Assembly: GCF_000264315.1 (NCBI RefSeq)
Contig: NZ_AJXU01000058.1
Coordinates: 1-36,486 of the forward strand
Direction: 5' to 3'
From: Rhodanobacter fulvus Jip2
GTDB lineage: Bacteria; Pseudomonadota; Gammaproteobacteria; Xanthomonadales; Rhodanobacteraceae
DNA: 36,486 nt
Each line of letters starts with the position of its first letter. Positions within the stretch are counted from its first letter, which is position 1. Made by a program: the position numbers and the translations under genes. This document shows, one piece after another, positions 18,087 through 26,239 of this stretch. Under the pieces are notes generated by a model. That model did not search any database. It saw only the letters and a list, made by a program, of their open reading frames with translations, and was not told the DNA's origin.

Positions 18087-20198
18087 TTACTCCGCCGTCC
18101 ACTTCTTCAACCACGCATTCACCGCGTCATGCCACTGAACGCTATTGTGCGGCTTCAGTACCCAGTGGTTTTCGTCGGGAAAGGTGAGGAATTCGCTGGG
18201 GATGCCGCGACGCTGCAGGGCGGTGAAGGCGCTCAGCCCCTGGGTAAGCGGGATGCGGAAATCCTTGCCGCTGTGGATCACCAGCATCGGTACACGCCAG
18301 TCCTTGACGTGGTTGATCGGATTGAACTTCTCGTAATTTTCGGGATGGTCGAACTGGGTGCCGCCGTTTTCCATTTCCTCGAACCACAGCTCTTCGGTCT
18401 CGTAATACATGGCGCGGGTGTCGAACACGCCGTCGTGGTCGATCAGACATTTCCACGGTTCGTTCCACACACCGGCGATCCAGTACGTCATGTAGCCGCC
18501 GTAGCTGGCACCCATGGCGCAGGCGCGGTCACCGTCGAGGAAACTGTACTTGTCCAGCGCGGCCTTCCAGCCGAGCTTCAGATCCTCCAATGGCTTGCCG
18601 CCCCAGTCACCGGAGATAGCGTCGGTGAACGCCTGGCCGTAGCCGGTGGAGCCGTGGAAATTGACCGTCACCACGGCAAAACCCTGGCCGGCGTAGGTCT
18701 GCGGATTCCAGCGATAGCTCCAGCCATTGCCCATCGCACCCTGCGGGCCACCGTGGATGATGAAGGCTACCGGATAGGTTTTGCCGGGCTGATAATTGGC
18801 CGGTTTGACCACGTAACCCTGCACGTTCGCGCCCTCGGCGCCCTTGAAGTTGAAGAACTCGGCGTCGCCGACCTGGGCATTTTTCAGGTCCGCGGCGTTG
18901 AAATGGGTAACCTGTTTCAAGTGGCTGCCATCGGTGCCCGCCAGGTACAGATCGGCGGGCCGCTTCAGGTCGTCACGCGACAGCAGCAGCTTGCCAGCCG
19001 CCAGCGAATAACCGCCCACCGTGCCCTCGCCCACCACCTTGCGCACCTTGCCGCTGGCCGTGTCGATCGCAAACAGCGGATGCTGGCCCTCATCATCCGC
19101 CGTGGCATAAAGCGTCTTGCCATCCGCCGAAATGCCCAGGCTGCCAGGCGAACGATCCCACTGCGGATCGACCTCGCGTTTTGTGCCGGTGGCCAGGTCC
19201 AGCGCCATGATCGCGAAACGATCGGCCTCGGCGCCCGGCTTCTTCATCGCAAGGTAGTAAAGCGTCTTGCCATCGGGTGACGCTACCGGATACGCGTCCC
19301 ACGCCTTGTTGTCGGCCGTGAGATTGGTGGGCGCGGCCGAGCCATCCACCGGCACGCGATACACGTCGAAATTGGTCGACCACGGCTCCGTGGTGCCCGC
19401 GATGCGGACGTCGAAAAACACGCTCTTGCCATCGGGCGCAAAGGTGAACTCGCTGTCGTCGCCGAACGGTTTGCTCGGCACGTCGCCATCGATACCGCGA
19501 CTGAGCAACGTCGGCTCCGCGGGCAACTGCCCCTTGCCGTCGAATCGCGCCACGTACAACTGATTGCGCCGGCCATCGGCCCAGGTATCCCAATGCCGCA
19601 CGAAGAGTTTGGTGTAGAGCGTGCCGCTGGCCTTGTCCTTCTCCCGCGCGGCCAACCGCTCGTGCGTGCAGGCCAGGTTGGCGCAATCGGTGAACACCTC
19701 ATACGACAGCAGCGCCCGCCCACCATCGGGCGACAACGTGTAGCCGCCCAGATCCAGCACGCCATGACTCACCTGCACCGGCGCACCGTGCCGAGCAAGA
19801 TCAAGCCCTTTGCCGCCCGCCAGATCCAGCCGCCACAACTGCGTCACACCCTTGGCCGGCGCCAGGAAATAAAGGCTGCGGCCGTCATGCGACCAGCGCG
19901 CGGAGCTGCCCTTGTCCACCACCTTCACAGGCTGGCCATCCTTGCCCAGGTCCAGCACGTAGATGGCATTGACACCCTTGTTCGCGGCGTAATCCGTACT
20001 GCGCACACCAAACGCCGCATAACGGCCATCCGGCGACAACTGCGGATCACTCACCCGATCCATCATCACCAGATCGCGCACATTGAACGGATGCACGCCT
20101 TGGGCCTTGGCGAACGTGGTGTCCACCACATCGACATCGGCCGCCAGCGCAGGTGCCGCTGCGAGCGCAAGCAGCAGGCAGGCAATCAGAGGTTTCAT
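18087..20198 (-). CDS. Secreted S9-family prolyl oligopeptidase-type peptidase
   Basis: This is a periplasmic or secreted serine peptidase of the S9 (dipeptidyl/acylaminoacyl peptidase) type. The start at 20198 has AAGGA about 7 nt upstream and yields a clean signal peptide (MKPLIACLLLALAAAPALA). The mature part has an N-terminal beta-propeller with WD40-like PQLSPDGRYAAF and FAPDGKSVFF repeats. A C-terminal alpha/beta hydrolase follows with nucleophile GASYGGY (Ser565), Asp646 in GKDFRIP and His678 in DENHWVL. The 703-aa length fits. It probably trims oligopeptides for nutrition, as in related xanthomonads. It is divergent from the pilin genes and convergent with the RAYT pseudogene. Confidence 0.94.
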   Translation of the reverse strand: MKPLIACLLLALAAAPALAADVDVVDTTFAKAQGVHPFNVRDLVMMDRVSDPQLSPDGRYAAFGVRSTDYAANKGVNAIYVLDLGKDGQPVKVVDKGSSARWSHDGRSLYFLAPAKGVTQLWRLDLAGGKGLDLARHGAPVQVSHGVLDLGGYTLSPDGGRALLSYEVFTDCANLACTHERLAAREKDKASGTLYTKLFVRHWDTWADGRRNQLYVARFDGKGQLPAEPTLLSRGIDGDVPSKPFGDDSEFTFAPDGKSVFFDVRIAGTTEPWSTNFDVYRVPVDGSAAPTNLTADNKAWDAYPVASPDGKTLYYLAMKKPGAEADRFAIMALDLATGTKREVDPQWDRSPGSLGISADGKTLYATADDEGQHPLFAIDTASGKVRKVVGEGTVGGYSLAAGKLLLSRDDLKRPADLYLAGTDGSHLKQVTHFNAADLKNAQVGDAEFFNFKGAEGANVQGYVVKPANYQPGKTYPVAFIIHGGPQGAMGNGWSYRWNPQTYAGQGFAVVTVNFHGSTGYGQAFTDAISGDWGGKPLEDLKLGWKAALDKYSFLDGDRACAMGASYGGYMTYWIAGVWNEPWKCLIDHDGVFDTRAMYYETEELWFEEMENGGTQFDHPENYEKFNPINHVKDWRVPMLVIHSGKDFRIPLTQGLSAFTALQRRGIPSEFLTFPDENHWVLKPHNSVQWHDAVNAWLKKWTAE

Positions 20199-20524
20199 GG
20201 CGAGTCCTTGGTAAATAAAACGCCAAGGTAACCGCGCACGCAGGGCAGGCAAAGGTGCGCTGCATCAACGCCGCAGTGTCGAAGTCGCGTCCACCACACG
20301 GGCGCGTATTTTGCGCATTCGTCCGCCGTGGCACGCTGGAATGCGCCGGAATCCGTTGTCGCCCCACCGGCTGGCAGTCGCGGATACACCTGATTCCGTG
20401 ACGGCCATCTCATCCCCGAAGACAGTGCCCATCGTCCTGCGGATCCCAACCGGCCAAACGACATAATTTCCCCACAATTGGTACAAAACGTGCCTTCCCC
20501 GCTCAACTGACAGGGGAGTCCATC
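20199..20524. other. Peptidase-pilin divergent intergenic region
   Basis: This 326-bp gap separates the divergent peptidase and first pilin gene. It contains the sigma-54-like element at 20479-20494 and presumably the peptidase promoter. No convincing gene is seen here; the open frames that cross it are uncharacterised chance frames. Confidence 0.5.
20479..20494 (+). promoter_or_regulatory. Sigma-54-like -24/-12 promoter of the first pilin gene
   Basis: TGGTACAAAACGTGCC has GG and GC 10 bp apart, as sigma-54 requires, and matches TGGcACgNNNNTTGC at most key positions. Transcription would start near 20505 and give a leader of about 20 nt with AGGGGAG as ribosome binding site. Pilin genes in Pseudomonas and Xanthomonas are commonly RpoN/PilR dependent. 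Confidence 0.55.
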
Positions 20525-20965
20525 ATGCGCCAACGTATTTCCGCCGGTTTTACCTTGATCGAGTTGATGATCGTGGTGGCGATCATCGCCATCCTCGCCG
20601 CCATTGCCATCCCGGCTTACCAGGACTATTTGATCCGTGCGCAGGTGGCCGAGGGCATGAGCTTGGGCTCGGGAGCGAAAGCGGCCGTCTGGGATTTCGT
20701 GTCCAACACGGGACGGTTTCCATCGAATAACGAATCTGCTGGATTGGCTTCCACGGAGTCCATCAGCGGCAAATACGTATCCAGCGTGGATGTGAGTCAA
20801 GGCTGGATCAAGGTGTTGTATGAGGGCCCCAAGGCCAATAGGTACATCAGCGGCGCGGACAAATATCTTGCGCTGTCCCCCGTCACGCATGCAGGCAGCA
20901 TCATCTGGACCTGTGCTCCCAGCACGTTGGACAGGAAATATCTGCCGACATCCTGCCGAAGGTAA
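20525..20965 (+). CDS. pilA: Type IV major pilin-like protein, copy 1
   Basis: This is a prepilin of the type IVa class. The 146-aa precursor has an 8-residue leader ending in Gly, then [20 protein letters not shown], whose Glu5 is needed for assembly. The mature N-terminal helix continues [17 protein letters not shown]. The C-terminal disulfide loop is Cys130-Cys144 (TCAPSTLDRKYLPTSC). Ribosome binding site AGGGGAG lies about 8 nt before the ATG. It shares length, fold and cysteine positions with the pilin at 21304, but its head domain differs, so the two may be alternative subunits or a major/minor pair. Which one is the main subunit is not evident from sequence. Confidence 0.93.
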   Translation: MRQRISAGFTLIELMIVVAIIAILAAIAIPAYQDYLIRAQVAEGMSLGSGAKAAVWDFVSNTGRFPSNNESAGLASTESISGKYVSSVDVSQGWIKVLYEGPKANRYISGADKYLALSPVTHAGSIIWTCAPSTLDRKYLPTSCRR

Positions 20966-21303
20966 GGGTTTGAACGAAATAGGGTACGCACAAAGTGACA
21001 AATAGCGTCACAACTCGCCCGTTTCCGACATATGCCGGGCCCTCTCATCACCGCATTCCAACATTGCAAACGGCTCGTCCTACATCACCTTGTGTGCTTT
21101 CGTGATCATGGGCACAATCAGGGCACGCACAAATGTGCGGAAATACACCAGCGGCAGATATGGCACACAACCTGCTTGAATCTGCCGTGAGCTTCCTGGT
21201 CATCCTGACCGCGAGTAAGGGGAGTCCCATCCCGCCTAGGGGGTACGGGACTGGAGCTCAGGGGGCATCACCGGTTAGCTAACCAGAACACAAGGGAACC
21301 ACC
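20966..21303 (+). other. Inter-pilin region with promoter and long leader
   Basis: These 338 bp contain no gene that I can support. They hold a good sigma-54 element at 21161-21176. The predicted leader from about 21188 to the second pilin start contains an inverted repeat AGTCCC/GGGACT (21223-21252) and ends in an AAGGGA ribosome binding site. The long structured leader could regulate translation of the second pilin. Confidence 0.55.
21161..21176 (+). promoter_or_regulatory. Sigma-54 -24/-12 promoter of the second pilin gene
   Basis: TGGCACACAACCTGCT matches the sigma-54 consensus TGGCACg-N4-tTGCw closely, with exact 10-bp GG-GC spacing. The predicted start is near 21188, about 115 nt upstream of the pilin ATG. 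Confidence 0.72.
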
Positions 21304-21744
21304 ATGAAGAACATGCAGAAAGGCTTCACCCTGATCGAATTGATGATCGTGGTCGCGATCATCGCGATCCTCGCCGCCATCGCGATTCCGGCTTACCAGG
21401 ACTACATCATTCGCTCGCAGGTGTCGGAAGGCAGCACGCTCGCCGACGGCGCGAAGACTGCGGTGGCCGAGTTCTACAGCAACACGGGCAGGATGCCGTC
21501 CACCAACGCGTCAGCTGGACTTGCTAAAGCCGAAAGCATCACGGGTAGCTATGTGAGCCAGGTTGCGGTGGCAGACGGCAAGATCACCGCTACTTTTGCA
21601 AAGGCATCGCCGCAGAAGGCCAACACCGCGATCGATACGAAAACGCTGGTGCTGTCGCCCGTTACGTCCGCTGGTAGCACTTCGTGGACCTGCAACGGCG
21701 GCACGGTCAGCAACAAATACCTCCCGTCGTCCTGCCGTAAGTAA
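21304..21744 (+). CDS. pilA: Type IV major pilin PilA, copy 2
   Basis: This type IVa prepilin is exported, cut by PilD after Gly7, N-methylated at Phe1 and assembled into pili for twitching, adhesion and DNA uptake. The 146-aa precursor has a short basic leader (MKNMQKG), the canonical [20 protein letters not shown] helix with Glu5, and a Cys130-Cys144 loop ([16 protein letters not shown]). Its strong sigma-54-like promoter, AAGGGA ribosome binding site and strong terminator make it the likelier main subunit. The head is rich in Ser, Thr and Ala, with many possible O-glycosylation sites. Candidate GT-C glycosyltransferase genes lie immediately downstream. Confidence 0.96.
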   Translation: MKNMQKGFTLIELMIVVAIIAILAAIAIPAYQDYIIRSQVSEGSTLADGAKTAVAEFYSNTGRMPSTNASAGLAKAESITGSYVSQVAVADGKITATFAKASPQKANTAIDTKTLVLSPVTSAGSTSWTCNGGTVSNKYLPSSCRK

Positions 21745-21762
21745 ACTCACACACTCATAGAC

Positions 21763-21791
21763 AAAAAGGCCGCCTCGTGCGGCCTTTTTGT
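21763..21791 (+). terminator. Strong Rho-independent terminator after the second pilin
   Basis: The stem GGCCGC/GCGGCC has a CTCGT loop, is preceded by AAAAA and followed by TTTTTGTTT. It ends only about 14 nt before the next gene, so the downstream membrane protein depends on read-through or a promoter overlapping this region. Confidence 0.93.
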
Positions 21792-21804
21792 TTGGATCAA
21801 TCTC

Positions 21805-23823
21805 TTGACGCGTCCTCATCTCTCAACATCGTCATTGCTCTTTCCGTTCGCATTAGTGTTGCTGGCGATCTACGTCTATTGGCCTGGTTTAAATGGTGGT
21901 TTTCTTTTTGATGATTTTGCCAATCTTCCAGCGTTGAGCGCCCCCGGACCGATCGATAACTGGTTCTCCTTCTGGCGTTACATCACTTCCGGCACCGCCG
22001 ACCCCACCGGCCGGCCTCTTACGTTGTTGACATTCCTGATTGACGCACGTAACTGGCCTGCTGCCCCGTTACCGTTCAAGCGCACAAATCTCATACTGCA
22101 CGTCGCTAATGGCCTGCTGCTGTTTGCGTTGCTGAACCGGCTAGGCAGTCTGTTGAACCTGGAAATTACGCGCTGCCGTAATGCGGCATTGCTGGGCGCT
22201 TCGTTCTGGTTGCTGCATCCGTTGTGGGTTTCCACCACGCTGTACATCGTGCAACGCGAAGCCATGTTGCCTGCCACCTGTGTGCTTGCCGGTTTGTTGA
22301 TCTGGCTCCACGGGCGCGAACGCTTGGTCGGGGGACATCTGCGCTCCGGGCTGATCTGGAGCGTACTCGGGCTGGGTGGATTCACCGTGTTGGGTGTGCT
22401 TTCCAAGGCCAACGGCATATTGCTGCCCTGTTACGCGCTGGTGATCGAGGCGATTCTGCTGGGTTCACGACGCCACGTCCTTCCAGCGCGGGAAAAGCGC
22501 GCACATCGTCTCGTAATTTGGCTCTTCGCCATCATTCCCACAATGGGCATTTGCTTGTACCTGGTGCGTATTGGTGCAACCGGGATACTCCACGGCGGCA
22601 ATGCAGGCATCCGCTCGTGGACCTACGCGCAACGTCTACTGACCGAGCCGCGCGTGGTGATGGATTACCTGTCACTGCTATGGTTACCCCGCCCGTTCTC
22701 CAGCGGCTTGTTCAATGACCAATACGCCGCATCGACTTCACTGATCCATCCGCTCTCCACCCTATGGGCGCTCCTGGCGGTGGTCGTACTCATCTCGGGG
22801 GCGTGGTGGTTCCGACGGCGTTATACGGCATGGTCTCTCGCCGTACTGTTCTTTTTCGCCGGCCACCTGCTTGAGTCCACCTCCGTTCCGCTGGAGCTGT
22901 ACTTCGAACACCGCAATTACGTACCGGCCTTGCTGATGTTCTGGCCCCTGGGCTTATGGCTCGCGGACACGCGCAAGCTGAAACTACCCAAGCAGATTCT
23001 GATGATTGCACTGCCGCTGGGCCTGGCGCTGATGACGCATGCGCGCGCCACCGTGTGGGGAAATGTGCGTACCCAGGCCCTGGTCTGGGCACAGATCAAT
23101 CCGGATTCGCCGCGTGCACAGGCCAACGCGGCACAAATCCTGATGCAATCGGGGCAACCAAAAGAGGCGGCTAAACGATTGCAGGCGCTTCTGGCAACCA
23201 AGCCCGATGAAAGCCAGTTGGCTTTCAACCTGATCGGTGCGCACTGCCTCACCGGCGGCATCACACAAGCGGACATCGATGCCGCGCGCGTAGCGATGCA
23301 AGGCAGCGCGAATACTGGCTCGCTGTTCGCCCACTGGTTTGAACGCACCCTGCCAGTCGCGATGGCGGGTAGTTGCCCCGGGCTGACTCCCGAGGTACTT
23401 CTTGACCTCATAAATGCGGGTTTGCAGAACCCCAGGCTGGCTGGCGCAGGGCGGCAACAAGATCTGGTCTACCTGCGCGGCTCAGTTGCACTGGCACGCC
23501 ACCAGGCCGATGCGGCGTTGCTGGATTTCAGACGGGCGCTGGATCTCCAGGTACGCCCTGCGCTTGCTCTGAAGGCCGCGGCAGCGCTTGGTTCAGCCAG
23601 CTACCCTCGGCAGGGTCTGCAGTTGCTCGACCACTATGAACAGGTCAAAGGGCAAACCATGCCCGCACGCTTTGGGATGCCGATGCTGCACGAATGGGTT
23701 CTTTCATATCAGCACTACTGGCCCAACGAGCTGACTCATTTGCGTCATCAGTTGAACCTCGACGCACGCGCCGCAAACGTCAATACTGGGCCTTCGAATC
23801 CTGATCGGGGCGTCACTCGATAA
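21805..23823 (+). CDS. GT-C-like membrane protein with TPR tail, candidate pilin glycosyltransferase
   Basis: This 672-aa polytopic inner-membrane protein has about ten hydrophobic segments followed by a soluble TPR-like C-terminal region (from about residue 430). Just after the first membrane segment it carries GGFLFDDFANL, the acidic pair typical of GT-C enzymes that use lipid-linked sugars. Other conserved marks are TLYIVQRE, SKANGILLP and FEHRNY. Its position after the pilin genes recalls TfpW/TfpO-type pilin-modifying enzymes, so pilin glycosylation is a reasonable inference without proof. The start is a TTG 14 nt after the pilin terminator, with GGAT upstream. Its TAA overlaps the next ATG (TAATG), giving translational coupling to the paralogue. 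Confidence 0.78.
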   Translation: MTRPHLSTSSLLFPFALVLLAIYVYWPGLNGGFLFDDFANLPALSAPGPIDNWFSFWRYITSGTADPTGRPLTLLTFLIDARNWPAAPLPFKRTNLILHVANGLLLFALLNRLGSLLNLEITRCRNAALLGASFWLLHPLWVSTTLYIVQREAMLPATCVLAGLLIWLHGRERLVGGHLRSGLIWSVLGLGGFTVLGVLSKANGILLPCYALVIEAILLGSRRHVLPAREKRAHRLVIWLFAIIPTMGICLYLVRIGATGILHGGNAGIRSWTYAQRLLTEPRVVMDYLSLLWLPRPFSSGLFNDQYAASTSLIHPLSTLWALLAVVVLISGAWWFRRRYTAWSLAVLFFFAGHLLESTSVPLELYFEHRNYVPALLMFWPLGLWLADTRKLKLPKQILMIALPLGLALMTHARATVWGNVRTQALVWAQINPDSPRAQANAAQILMQSGQPKEAAKRLQALLATKPDESQLAFNLIGAHCLTGGITQADIDAARVAMQGSANTGSLFAHWFERTLPVAMAGSCPGLTPEVLLDLINAGLQNPRLAGAGRQQDLVYLRGSVALARHQADAALLDFRRALDLQVRPALALKAAAALGSASYPRQGLQLLDHYEQVKGQTMPARFGMPMLHEWVLSYQHYWPNELTHLRHQLNLDARAANVNTGPSNPDRGVTR

Positions 23824-25889
23824 TGCGCGCATCTACCCGTCGCTTGCTGCCCAATCTGATTTTCGCGGCGGCGATACTCGCCACGATAGCCGTCTACTGG
23901 TCCGGCCTCAGCGGTGGATTCCTGTTCGACGACTACCCCAACATCGTCGAGAACCGTGGCGTACAGCCGCCCGATGCCAGCCTGCCTTCGCTGGTTCGCG
24001 CCGCGCTTTCCTCTCCGTCCAGCGAGTTCAAGCGTCCATTGGCGTCGCTCAGTTTTGCCGCCAATTACCTGGCGACCGGGCTCGACCCGTACTGGATGAA
24101 GTTGACCAACCTGGTCATCCATCTGTTGAACGGTTTGCTGATGTTTTTGCTGGCGCGGGCGTTGCTGGTGGCGGCGAGCAAGAGCATCGCGGCTGAAGCC
24201 GCCCCTACAGAAGCCGCTTCTACAGGATCGGGGGGGCGCACGGGCGTCATGGCGGCGCTGATTGCCGGAGCCTGGATGTTGCTGCCGATCAACCTCACGG
24301 CCGTGGTTTATGTCGTGCAGCGCATGGAAAGCATGGCAAACCTGTTCGTGTTGCTGGGCCTGATCGGTTACATGGCCGGGCGTCAGCGCATGGTGGCGAC
24401 TCGTGCCGGCAAGGGAGCCGGAACGGGCCTGTTGCTCTGCATTTCCAGCCTCATCCTCGGCACCGTGTTCGGATTGCTCGCCAAGGAAACGGCGGTGATG
24501 CTGCCGCTATATGCCTTCCTCGTCGAATGGATCGTGCTGAGTTTCCGGGCGCCACCAGCAATGACTGCCGCATCAGAGGCAGGCGCAACGCACCCCACCC
24601 ATCGCAACAAGTCCGACTACCGCATCATCGGCTTGTTCGTCGTGGTGTTGTTGTTGCCTTTGATCATCGGACTGGTCTGGCTGTTACCAGGACTGTTCCA
24701 TCCGAGCCAGTGGTCCACTCGCGATTTCACCATGAGCACGCGTCTGCTCAGCGAAGCACGCATCGTCGCCGATTACGTCGTGTGGACCCTGTTCCCGACG
24801 CCGGGTGCGCTTTCGTTCTATCACGACGATTTCTCCGTCTCCACCGGTCTGCTGGCACCGTGGACCACGCTGGCCGGCATGCTGTTTCTTGCCGGCATGA
24901 CGGCCCTGATGTTCTGGATGCGCAAGCGCAGGCCGCTGACGGCATTGGGCATCGCGCTGTTCCTCGGCTGTCATCTTCTTACCGGCACCGTCCTGCCGCT
25001 GGAACTCATCTACGAACACCGCAACTACTTCGCCAGCTTCGGCTTGATGCTTGCCATCATTCCCTACCTCGCCGCCCCGCCCCGCCCCTCTGCAGGAGCG
25101 ACTTCAGTCGCGACCGCACACGACGAACACCCTGGCCAATCCCAACTCTTCGCCCTCCCCCGCTACACCCTGCTTGCCGGCCTGCTGCTGAGCTGGGCCG
25201 CCCTCACCGCCCTCACCGCGCATGCCTGGGGCAACCCGCTGCGGCTCGCCGAAGACCTCGCCACCCGCGCCCCACAGTCGCCTCGCGCGCAATACGAGTT
25301 GGGTCGCACCTACATCATCTATTCCCACTACCAACCCGACTCGCCGTTTACCCGGCTGGCGTATGCGCCACTGGAGAAATCCGCTGCACTGCCCAACTCC
25401 TCCATCCTTCCGGAGCAGGCACTGATCTTCATGAACGCGCGGATGCACCTGCCACTGAAAGACGCGTGGTGGGACAGCATGATTGCCAAGCTGAAAGCGA
25501 CCAAGCCCGGGGTACAAGACGAAAGCTCACTGGGCGCGCTGACGCAGTGCGCTAGGGAGAGAAACTGCGACCTACCTCCTGATCGGATGATGGAGGCGTT
25601 CATCGCAGCACTGTCCCACCCCGGCCCCAGACCCCGGCTTCTTGCCACCTATGGCGACTACGCTTGGAACGTGCTGCATGACCACGACCTGGGTGAGCGT
25701 ATGACCGAAGAAGCCGTCAAGGCGAAACCCGACGAACCAGCCTACCGGATTACATTAGTGCGCATGTTGGCAGCGCAGGGGCGGAAGGCAGAAGCCGAGA
25801 AAGCATTGCGACAATTGGAGGCGCTGAACATAGGTGGGCGGCTTGACGGTAGTTTGAGTGAATTACGCGCGATGCTGGCCCGCCAATAA
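23823..25889 (+). CDS. Second GT-C-like membrane protein with TPR tail, REP-interrupted loops
   Basis: This 688-aa paralogue of the upstream gene shares GGFLFDDYPNI after the first membrane segment, VVYVVQRMESM, LLAKETAVMLP and YEHRNYFASFG. It also has the C-terminal TPR-like repeats (for example EKSAALPNSSILPEQALIF and MTEEAVKAKPDEPAYRITL). Two hydrophilic loops contain translated REP sequence: SKSIAAEAAPTEAASTG (from 24178) and SAGATSVATAH (from 25088). The copy upstream lacks both. The reading frame stays open across both, so the protein is probably still made. By family and context it is a candidate pilin or surface-glycan glycosyltransferase; donor and acceptor are unknown. Confidence 0.77.
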   Translation: MRASTRRLLPNLIFAAAILATIAVYWSGLSGGFLFDDYPNIVENRGVQPPDASLPSLVRAALSSPSSEFKRPLASLSFAANYLATGLDPYWMKLTNLVIHLLNGLLMFLLARALLVAASKSIAAEAAPTEAASTGSGGRTGVMAALIAGAWMLLPINLTAVVYVVQRMESMANLFVLLGLIGYMAGRQRMVATRAGKGAGTGLLLCISSLILGTVFGLLAKETAVMLPLYAFLVEWIVLSFRAPPAMTAASEAGATHPTHRNKSDYRIIGLFVVVLLLPLIIGLVWLLPGLFHPSQWSTRDFTMSTRLLSEARIVADYVVWTLFPTPGALSFYHDDFSVSTGLLAPWTTLAGMLFLAGMTALMFWMRKRRPLTALGIALFLGCHLLTGTVLPLELIYEHRNYFASFGLMLAIIPYLAAPPRPSAGATSVATAHDEHPGQSQLFALPRYTLLAGLLLSWAALTALTAHAWGNPLRLAEDLATRAPQSPRAQYELGRTYIIYSHYQPDSPFTRLAYAPLEKSAALPNSSILPEQALIFMNARMHLPLKDAWWDSMIAKLKATKPGVQDESSLGALTQCARERNCDLPPDRMMEAFIAALSHPGPRPRLLATYGDYAWNVLHDHDLGERMTEEAVKAKPDEPAYRITLVRMLAAQGRKAEAEKALRQLEALNIGGRLDGSLSELRAMLARQ
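24185..24224. repeat. REP arm and partial second arm inside the second GT-C gene
   Basis: Bases 24185-24209 match the inverted 25-nt REP arm with four substitutions. They are followed by a partial second arm (GAAGCCGCTTCTACA, 24210-24224). Both lie in frame within a loop between membrane segments. Confidence 0.8.
25091..25115. repeat. REP arm inside the second GT-C gene
   Basis: TGCAGGAGCGACTTCAGTCG and the next five bases match the 25-nt REP arm with four differences (TG versus CA at bases 3-4, and CC for TG at the end). It is translated as GATSVAT in the loop after the EHRNY region. Confidence 0.82.
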
Positions 25890-26239
25890 GGAAGCAAAGT
25901 GGGGGAACGTCAAATAGCCGACTTTCGCTCTTCATCCCGGCTACGGCCGCGCTCCAATGCATTGGAAGCCAATGTCTTGAAAGTGCTGGGTTGACCAGTT
26001 CTTCGGACCAAGGACGGACGTTATTCGAGCTTCCCAACAGGTACCCGCCTCGTAGAACAGCGGCCACAGCCGCGAAGCTTCCGGTCACCTACCCGAAAAA
26101 TCAGATACCTCATCACATCACGTGTAACCAAAGCAAAACAACGGCACACTTAAAAACAACGGCACACTTAGCCCGTTATCGCAGGCAATATGGACAGGCT
26201 ACGCTGGCCATCCAAGCGCAGGGACACCGCGATTACCGA
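25890..26239. other. Intergenic region before the glycan locus
   Basis: This 350-bp gap has an open frame continuous with the ABC transporter, but the encoded residues are not conserved. It contains a 14-bp palindrome TCCAATGCATTGGA (25953-25966) and a perfect tandem repeat at 26135-26170. It probably holds the promoter of the glycan locus, although no clear -35/-10 pair stands out. Confidence 0.5.
26135..26170. repeat. Perfect tandem duplication of 18 bp
   Basis: AAAACAACGGCACACTTA occurs twice back to back (26135-26152 and 26153-26170), about 70 bp upstream of the ABC transporter start. The sharply repeated unit could be a regulatory site or a recent slippage product. Confidence 0.85.

Noticed and set aside
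20329..20345. TGGCACGCTGGAATGC as a sigma-54 promoter of the first pilin
   Set aside because: The GG-GC spacing is 11 bp, not 10, and it lies about 190 bp upstream; the element at 20479 fits better.
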